Source of the DNA: Asterias amurensis
Taxonomy: Eukaryota > Echinodermata > Asteroidea > Forcipulatida > Asteriidae
Assembly: GCF_032118995.1 (NCBI RefSeq)
Contig: NC_092661.1
Coordinates: 2,172,501 to 2,236,500 of the forward strand
DNA: 64,000 nucleotides
Direction: 5' to 3'
Part shown: in pieces, positions 22,901-31,200 of the stretch
Layout of the letters: each line of letters starts with the position of its first letter
Position numbering within the stretch: the stretch's first letter is position 1
Made by a program: the position numbers and the translations under genes
Notes under the pieces: generated by a model
What the model was told of the DNA's origin: nothing
The model's input: the letters and a program-made list of their open reading frames with translations, nothing else
Database searches by the model: none

Positions 22901-23205
22901 CCAAATATAGTTATTGTTTGTAATTTACTGTTTGATAGGCCTAATGTGGTAATATTTTGCTTAATTTAAACGCTGACTGAAATACTGAAATAATATCATT
23001 TGGCTTCAGGTTTTAGTTTACAAACCTGCTGTAATTACAGTTGAGTAAGAACACTTTGTTATGCCCACATTGATATTATTGAGTTCATATTCTTATTGTT
23101 ATTTTTCTTTTTGCTTGTTAGGATACAAGGAAAAAGGTCATGGTTGCGAAGGAGACGATATCATCGCCAGCCGTCTACAAATTCTTCCCTGAAAGAAAAC
23201 GGTGA
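16911..23205 (+). CDS. UTP11: UTP11, U3 snoRNA-associated SSU processome protein (8 exons)
   Basis: Exons: 16911-16970, 17947-18002, 18543-18645, 19812-19925, 20935-21031, 21331-21422, 22160-22270 and 23122-23205. They total 717 nt, giving 238 aa, and every phase joins cleanly at GT..AG. The start ATG begins MSSFRKAAKTAQKTHRERSK, the family N-terminus. Further family blocks are HLGYLEKKKDYKKRA, LNRNPDEFYFKM, TQDKRYVNHK, KHTFFVDSKQE and the end SSPAVYKFFPERKR. UTP11 acts in the nucleolus in early 18S pre-rRNA processing as part of the small-subunit processome (established for yeast and human). The human protein has 253 residues. The deficit falls between exons 6 and 7, where an acidic/basic linker is shorter, so an exon in that 737-bp intron could have been missed, though none is evident. 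Confidence 0.93.
17222..17345. repeat. Degenerate ~17-bp tandem repeat in UTP11 intron 1
   Basis: Variants of 'tatgaagtgacttgggt' and 'tgacgtgattcggg' recur about seven times. Confidence 0.6.
18030..18265. repeat. ~19-20-bp minisatellite in UTP11 intron 2
   Basis: Around a dozen imperfect repeats of 'atcctagatctttacccaa' occur just downstream of the exon 2 donor. Confidence 0.8.
18407..18465 (+). repeat. Solo copy of the 2357/2871 inverted-repeat arm
   Basis: 'gaaagctaaggccatctacc' and flanks match the right arm at 2871-2926. No partner arm is nearby. Confidence 0.6.
18708..19018 (+). mobile_element. tRNA-derived SINE, family A, subfamily 2
   Basis: A box TGGCCGAGCGG is followed by a decayed B box (GAATCGAATCAC). 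The body ends with a run of A after 'ggcgacttgcata'. It is collinear with 6993-7310 and lies in UTP11 intron 3. Confidence 0.75.
20551..20854. mobile_element. TTAA MITE, divergent family 1 relative
   Basis: TTAA at both ends. The left end AGGCCCTGGACACCTTTGGTA and right end 'taccaaaagtggctgtcacc' are imperfectly complementary. It lies in UTP11 intron 4. Confidence 0.65.
21496..21741. mobile_element. TTAA MITE family 1, internally shortened
   Basis: TTAA then AGACACTGGACACTATTGG at left, and 'accaatagtatccagtgcct' then TTAA at right. The central palindrome is partly deleted relative to other copies. It lies in UTP11 intron 6. Confidence 0.75.
22685..22830. mobile_element. MITE-like element with ATTTCACAAAG ends
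   Basis: 'tatttcacaaagcaatca' at the left is answered by 'agatctttgtgaaatcggcc' at the right. Related ends define a group at 28612, 31949, 36772 and 55846. Confidence 0.5.
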
Positions 23206-23393
23206 CGTCTCTGGGTACAAGACATGTGATATATAGGAGACTTAGTGCAGTATGGGAAAGAGGCCTTTTTGTATGGCGACTCACACCTGGTATCTTCATG
23301 TATCTCCCTTTCCCAACAGTGGTATTAATTGGACCATGCAAACACCAGTTGGGCTGTTGACTCGCTATCGCATGCATATCAACTGCTTATCAG

Positions 23394-23681
23394 TTAAAGG
23401 AACTAGTTGCCTTGGATCGGTCGAGTTGGTCTTTGAAAAGCATTTGTAACCGTTTGTTATGAAATGCATATGGGTGGAAAGATGTTGTAAAAGTAGAATA
23501 CAATGATCCACACAAACATGCCTCGAAATTGCGAGGTTTTCCTTGAACCTCGTCGACTAACACGGTCAGCCATTTAAGGGAGTCATTTTTTTGACTCCCA
23601 TAAATGGCCGACCGTGTTAGTTCGCAAAGGAAAGGGAAAGCCAGGCAATTTCATCCGATCCAAGGCAACGTGTACCTTTAA
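23394..23681. mobile_element. TTAA MITE family 2
   Basis: TTAA then AGGAACTAGTTGCCTTGGATC at left, and 'gatccaaggcaacgtgtacct' then TTAA at right. The middle is an inverted repeat around 'gaccgtgttagtt'. It sits 190 bp past the UTP11 stop. Other copies are at 35614 and 46278. Confidence 0.75.
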
Positions 23682-24903
23682 GTTTGATGGCCTAAGTCAT
23701 AAATTGTACAAAACATGTTATTTTTTAGAGACTTTTTAGAGATTGCATTACAGGAAATCTTCATTAAGAAAAGAGGCCAGAATAAAAACATTCTTTTCAT
23801 CTGGCAACTCACACCTGTTATCTCCATGTATTTTCTTTTCCAACGATGGACGCACCAGTAGGGCTGCCGACTGCCCCGGACATATTAAATGCTCATCTGT
23901 TGGGTTTGATGACCCAAGTAATTACACCGGCACCTTCCCATGCTTTAATAAATCTGATGAAACAAAACAATGTATTCTTTTGTAAATTCTGTTATTGTCA
24001 GTCATTAGGGTGAAACTGTTTGTCATGCGTATGAGCGCAGCGAAGGAGCATGAAACCAAGTAGTTACAGTGTAAACACACCCACTCATTGAAAGGGATGT
24101 ACTTTCTGAGATTTGTGGCCAAACCCGCATAAACTTGCAATACCCGCGACTAACCCGGGGAGGGTTATACAACAATGATAACATACAGACCTGATACATC
24201 AGGGAGGCAACAATGCCTCCGTGCCCCCTTGTCATTGACTTGGTGCCCTTGAAATGCTCCAGTAGGAATTAACAATTTCCTCATAGGGTGCCCTTTACCA
24301 AGGAGAAAATCCCATGGTGCCCTTGCCCTTTCAGAAACGAAGCATACAGGCCTGAAAATAACATTAATAAATAAACGGCTAAGTAAACATGGTAACATGA
24401 AAACATCAATAAATAAATAACAATATACTGAAAAAGTTTTGTTTACTCTTGCACTCGATTAAAAAGTGTATTTCATTATCAACATCCTGTTCACAGTGTG
24501 GGCATATTTCTCTATGCTGTTATATTTACCAATGTCAATGATAGATAACTCCATATCTTCATTATAGGCACAGTGGACATTATTGGTAATTACTCAAAAT
24601 AATGGTTAAAAACTGCCCCCAACCTGTCCCCCCCCCCCCCCCCCCCGCGACAAAAACATGGTGTAATACCGTTGATTTTGCTAGGCGAAGATCAAAGAGC
24701 ATTGAGGATACGTATTATTACATTTAATAGAGGTTTACAAATTGTTTCCATCAAGTTAAGAGGTGCATTGTGCACCCTTTCATTGTGAAGAAGGTGGGGA
24801 AATAGATAAGTTTCAATTGTTTTATTAGATCAAGTACAATTTCGTAGCCATGCCTGATATAAAAAGTTGGGAAAAAATTAAAAAGGCGAAAAAGACAGCT
24901 TAT
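23682..24903. other. UTP11-tRNA intergenic region with repeat fragments
   Basis: No gene is seen. At 24170-24360 there is an interspersed repeat ending 'acaggcctg' that recurs at 27525-27650 and 60487-60668. A family 1 MITE end lies at about 24567-24602. A C run of about 21 lies near 24627. UTP11 3'UTR should occupy the start; several AATAAA hexamers occur but none is clearly the site used. Confidence 0.5.
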
Positions 24904-24975
24904 TGACCCAGACGTGATTTGAACACGCAGCCTTCTGATCTGGAGTCAGACGCGCTACCGTTGCGCCACTGAGTC
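24904..24975 (-). tRNA. tRNA-Trp (anticodon CCA)
   Basis: On the minus strand the 72-nt gene starts GACTCAGTGGCGCAACGG and has an anticodon loop around CTCCAGA with anticodon CCA. The T arm is GTTCAAATC. The acceptor arms GACTCAG/CTGGGTC pair over seven positions (one G-T wobble), and the discriminator is A. The body closely matches animal tRNA-Trp. It carries A and B boxes and no intron. Unlike the SINE heads nearby, it forms a full cloverleaf. Confidence 0.95.
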
Positions 24976-25224
24976 ATGCTTGCAAGAAAAGGAATAGCAA
25001 ATTATTTATAGTCAATTATAATAAGATGGTGCCGTACAAAGCAAGCTAATTTAAATTAAAAGTTATTAATAGCCATTTAATATATCATTTCAAATTATTA
25101 TGTTATCATATCCATATCCCCGGCGTACTTAAGTACGTTTTTTTGACGAATTCAGAGAGGACTTAGAATTGACCCGGAAGTACAACTCGGGGCTAATTTG
25201 ACCTCAAGTAGGGAAACCCGGCAC

Positions 25225-25242
25225 ATGGTCTTTTCGACTGCC
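25225..25242 (+). promoter_or_regulatory. RPL13A: Putative 5'TOP start of RPL13A
   Basis: 'ggtcttttcgactgcc' precedes the ATG at 25243. A start at the C at about 25230 would give a ~13-nt leader beginning with an oligopyrimidine run, as expected for ribosomal protein mRNAs under mTOR-linked translational control. It is inferred from sequence only. Confidence 0.6.
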
Positions 25243-28200
25243 ATGTCAAGCTTTCACAAGGTCTGTACCGCTGAGTGCCGTTAATTTTTCAGTTTTACTC
25301 GATTTTCTCAGCTCAAATTCACGAATTTTAGTTCATATGTAGTACAACATTACCTAGTGTTTAATATTATTGCATTATTATTTGTGATGTGTTTTAAAAA
25401 TTGACTAAAGCGACCGTTTTAAAATTCGATTTTGTGGTCGGAAATTCGTGAATGCGAAAACCTGCAGCTGAGGGCGCTGTACTCTGTGTAGTGCAATGGT
25501 GTACATTTTTAGTAGGCCTCCCTAATTTTGTCCAGCGTGTCATAAAAAACAGTAATATTTACACAAGTTTACCTACTTGATTAATTACCAGAAATAAACC
25601 CTAACTTAAGTGTAGAGCCTTGAGGCTTGACCTTTGGCTTTTGTCTTTTAACTTAATGAAAAATTTAAAAAGTTGTACTTTATTTTATTTATTTCACTTT
25701 CGAGTTTCATTTGCAAATTCCAGAATCCAATCAAAAAATAGATGCAATGTAAAATGTTTTATTCTTTGCAATCCAATCTTTGTCATGAGTTCAGCAATTT
25801 TTCATCATAAAAAATTGCTTGACATGCTGGACATACTGGAGGAGGGACAGATGATGGAATGCCGTACAGTAATTTCTTTTTTAAATTGACTGCCCTGCTG
25901 CTGGAAGTTTTGGGAAAAATCACAAATACGTTTTGGGAAAATCAAAATCAAATGGAAATTCTTTTATTATATTTTTGACTTTGAGAGTGGATTTCAAAAT
26001 TTCATTTTGTTGTCAGGTTTGTATTTATTTATTAACGTATTTTCAGTTTGCTAATTTTTTACAGTTGTTGAGAAGTCGTTCAAACACTGTGCACACGTTC
26101 GCATAAAAATTGGTTTACTTAATTGCTTTCCATGTTTTTAGCACCAGTCCAAACATGTGGTTTATAGGCTTGAATTTGGTAATCTTACTGTCCGAACTTC
26201 GGTTCCCCTTGGTTGATCTGCATTTGTTAAAGACAATGTTTCTATGACTTAAGGAGAGCTCTGATCTGACTGTCTTGTCTGTGATGATAAAATGACCACG
26301 CTTAATCGAGGCATTTATAATGCAATGAGATTATCAATCACATGCACTACCATCTGAGACGAAATGCAAAAGACGTCAACTCTCTGTGAAATTTGAAACA
26401 GGCATGATATTCTTCCTAGTTTGATTTGTTTTCTGACGTGATATACGTTTCCCTTCCTTGGAATTGAACAAAACAAAAATTCCTTAAAAAAAATTATTCA
26501 GGGTATTTACCACATGAAGGTTGGCCCTTAAATTTGTTTATAGGCCCTATATTTCCTTTGAAGGACCAAATATCATACATGTTCTTTTTGCAATAATTGT
26601 AACCATCCTTCCTCCTGACAGTTGCAGTCCGGAGGTTTACAACACAGTCGGGGTGGTGTGAATTTTTACAATTTTTGTCAAATAAGTGACCAGATTTGCC
26701 CACATTAAAAGAGCCTGATAAATCAAGTGGCACAAAACAAATGTAAATCAAGCTGTTTTTCCCCCCTTTTTATAAAAAAAAAACAACTTCTAGGCAACAA
26801 CCTGGGGCATGGAGGCAATCGCCTTTGATGTCTCCATGAATTGTCTGGCCAGCTGTAAACTTAAAGATTTTGGAGTGTGAGCGCAAAACAAAAATGGTCT
26901 TGCCCTCTCTAAGTGAGATATCATGCCTCCTAAGCTCCTGCGTGGTTGGAGTGACCTTTATTAATGAAATCTTTCTTTCTCTGTTACAGACATTACTAAT
27001 AGATGGGAAGGGTCACCTTCAGGGCCGCTTGGCCTCGTTGGTGGCCAAGAACCTTCTTCAAGGTGAGTTGAACTCTTCTTGTTCTTTTAAAGCCGTGTTG
27101 ACTTACTTTGGGTAAACTAACCCAGCAAATGGGTATAAACTTCACCATTTTAAGTCCAGTGCGCACAGCCCAGAAAGTTGTCCTCCAAGATACTTAACCC
27201 GACCCGAATGGGTAGTTTAATCACAAAGTTTTTTGCAACTTCGATGACCATATTAGGCTCAAATTTTTACAGATTAGTTATTTTATGCATGTTGGGATAC
27301 ACCAAGTGTTGTGCAATATCCGTCAGTGATGATAACATGACCACGCTTTTTCGAGGCATTATATTGCAATGAGATTACAACTCAACATGCACTACCATCT
27401 GAGACAGAAATTGGAGCCGAAAATGCTTAAATGTTGGGATTCACCGAGTGAGAAAACTGGTCTTTGACAATAATATCAAAGGTTCAGTGCCTTTAGAGCA
27501 AAGTGTTCTGAATGCTTTGTTTTGAAAGGGAAAGGACACCAAGGCATGTTCTCCTTGGTAAAGGGCACCCTAGATGCGGAAATTATAAATTCCTACTGTA
27601 GCATTTCAAGGGGCACAGAGGTGATCACCTTTGTTGCTTCTGTTGAGTATCAGACATGAGAAACTAACAACTTACAGGCTAAGATTGGGTGCATGACATT
27701 TTCAATTATTTCTCTGTTTGTAGGTCAAAAGATTGTCATTGTTCGATGTGAAGGAATCGACATCTCCGGTAGCTTCTACCGAAACAAATGTAAGTTATCA
27801 AATCAATCAACATTTTCTTTTATTTTTGCCGCAACATAATTACCTCAGTCCAAATCTTGAGAAAAATCAAGTGTTTATCAGTAAGGCATAACTCATTGTC
27901 AATGATGAAGTTTACATCTTAACCTACATTGTTTGATCTTATGTGAGAAAAAAACACTGTTAACTGAGACAATGGGTTTGCAGATATAAACGTAGGGTGC
28001 AATTTTATGGAGCTGCTTGAACACAAAGGTTTTGCCTTGCAACTTTCTGCTCAGCAAATGTAAGATCTAAGATGGAAACCAGTGAGGCAAAGCATTCTAC
28101 TTGCGATTTGGTATAACTGGTATCCTTGATTTGGTAAGCAAAATTTCTTAGTGCTTTTGCTCCTTTTTTAAGCTTAAGCAGCTCTATGAAATTTGGGACG

Positions 28201-31200
28201 CCTCAGAATAATATAGAGGATGCAATTTTTTTTGTACCTCATCTTGAAAAGCTTCCCTACTTCACTTGAAATACAGACCAGTGAAAAAGCTGATGGACTC
28301 TTTACATATTAAGCTACTTGGTCCTGCTGGCCAGTCACTTACTGTTTAGGGCAATCCTTGATTAGTATTGTATAGATTTAAATCCTACTTTTGTTGTTAT
28401 TTTATAGTGAAGTACCTGCAGTTTCTGCGCAAGAGAACCAACACCAAGCCTAGCCGTGGTCCCTACCATCTTAGGTCACCCAGCCGTATCTTCTGGAGGG
28501 TTGTCAGAGGTAAGGTCTCTTACGTCCACGTACTTAATTATTTGGTCCTCGAAACATTTGTACTTATGTAAAAAATACCAAATGGTTTCTAGAAATATAA
28601 TCCAAGGGTAGATTTCACAAAGAGTTTAGACTTGTCTTATCTCAAGTTGGGGCGAGTTACTCATCCTATAAAATTTAGGACTTGTCTTAAGTTTTTAATA
28701 TCTCCTAGGACTATTTCAAGTTAGGACTATTCTTAACTCTTTGTGAAATCGACCCAAGGTTTTTTAACATAATTTTGGTTTTGAAGAAACTGAACTACAC
28801 TCCCTGGCGTGTTCAGGGCAAATTTTTGTGAGTGTTTTTCTGAGTAGCCCAGCTGGGCCTAATCTTTCTGTTCTGCTAAAGGCAGAATTCAGCACCTTAC
28901 AGTACCATTTTGGGCTTTAAAAAAATTATCGCAGAATTTCTGCACAAGCGTTGTAGCCAATTGGCCAGGGTATTATTAAAAGGTTAACTATGCAGGACAC
29001 CCGAGTGTGGTTCAATATCTGTCAGTGATGATAACATGACCACGCTTTTTCGAGGCATTATATTGCAATGAGAATACAACTCAACATGCACTACCATCTG
29101 AGACAGAAATTGGACCATAAAAAAGAAAAACAAACCTGCCAGCTCTCCCAGACTCCGCAAAAAGTTCCCTCAGAGTAGACAAGTGTTTCCATGTTCTGAT
29201 GAACAAATGTAAAAAAAAAAATCCCTGATTGTGGAAACTCGGTTTTTTTGTTAGTTTAATGTAATTCTAATTGTTTTCTTGTCTTCTTGATTGGTGTACA
29301 AAATCTCCCTGACTGCAAGATGCAAATGTCTGCTGCTACATAAAACTGTCCCAAACAGAAGGGTTAGAAGTGCACGCAAAATAACCCAGCGGAAGAGTGG
29401 GGCTTAATCTGGTGTTTCTCATTCAGATAGTAAGCACAGGTTTCCTCAGGCTTGTGAGCTACAGTGATTAAGTTCACTTCTTAGGCATCCTTGGTTTCAT
29501 TACTAGACATAATGAAACTAGTTCTGCTATGTTAAATTTATTAACTACATCTAAATCTTTTGTTGCCCCTGTATTCCTGTAGGCATGTTGCCACACAAGC
29601 GTGCAAGAGGCAAGGATGCCCTAAGCAGACTGAAGGTCTTCGAGGGAGTCCCACCTCCATACGACAAGGTATAGTTTTTTTTTAAATCAGCGATGTCAGT
29701 AAACTTACATGTCAGACACTGCTTGTTGCACCCCCCCCCCTCCCCGACTTGCTCGTAGGGCTTGTCACTTGTATGTTCTGACTGACTCATAAAAATTTGC
29801 CTTGCGTTTATGTTGTTACTTGTGATAGATTCATGTTAACCTGTTTCACACAAGCAGTATGCAAAATTTTGCCTTGCCTGCCCGGCTGCCCATGAAGCAA
29901 GCTTGACTGCCCCGGAGTGCTCTTGGCACTGTTGCCGTTATCAGTCAGTACGAAGTGTGTGTTCTCGATGCCAATGATGTACAACTTTCACTTAACCTAC
30001 ATTGTTTGAGTTTCCGTGAGAAGAAAAACCAAATCTGAGGCTCGGTGCACACACACACTCATGAAATCCTTCACTCAAAACGTTATTATGCTGAGTACCT
30101 TTTGAAACAATTAGAAAAATTACTTCCAAAGCTACGGTCAGTTTGTATGAAGTGAGTACAGCTTCACAACATCTGACAACTGTAAGCCAACAATGCTCTG
30201 CATTTTAACCGGAAATCATCACGGGAAAATTTGTCTACTGTCGTTTCTTAGAACCTTTGTGCTGTTCAGGCCCATTTGTTGTTCGTGTTCGTGTTCGATG
30301 ATGTCGCATTTGAAATTACACTGTGAAAGAGTTAACATTTTATAGGATTTTATTGTGATACTGTAATTGTTGCCCCACTTTCATGAGGGCTCTATCTACG
30401 GGGGAAAATAAGTGCATCGCAAAACTGATTGTTAGCTTTGAGCCCCTTCTTTTGTGTTTAGTTTGTTTAATTCTTGGGCAGATTATGTCATATTTAGTAT
30501 GGAAAATGTTGGGTATTACAGTATAAGTAACATAATTATTATTATTAGTAGTAGTAGTAGTAGTAGTAGGAGTAGAAAATCTTACATGGTGTACATAATT
30601 TGCCCCCCACTTTTATGAGGGGCTCTATCTATTTGAAAATGAGTGCATCACAAAACAACATTTTGACCTTGACGCCCTCTCTTTACTGTTTGTTTAATTC
30701 TCAGGCTGATTTGATAATTTTCAACAGAAAATGCTATAACACTAAAAGTAATTATTAGTGGTAGCAGTAAAGATTCTTATGTAATGGATTATTAATGACA
30801 TATACATTAATACACTTTTCTTTCCTAGTTTCTACATGAGCTTCCTTCTAAAGGTTTTGTATTTCATGTTTTAAACCTGCATTTCAACATTTTTCTTCTC
30901 TTAAAATTTTACAGAAAAAGAAGTTTGTTGCTCCACCAGCACTCCGGTCAGTGCGGCTAAAGCAAAACAGAAAGGTACGTCTTGTCGAAGACTCCGAGTA
31001 AAGGTCTATAGAAAGAGAGATTAATCTGGGATTGGGGAGGGAGCAGAGAGATGAATGGTTAGCCTAGCTACATTGTCTATGATGATATCTTGACCACGCT
31101 TATTCGAGGCATTTTAATGCAATGAGATTATCAATCACATGCACTACCATCTGAGACGAATACTGGTTACCTTTTCATTCATCTTTTAAAATAAGGTGGT

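Noticed and set aside
30290-30430. Second box C/D candidate in RPL13A intron 5 ('gatgatgtcgc' ... 'ctga')
   Set aside because: Box C to box D spacing is about 130 nt, with no terminal stem or recognisable guide.
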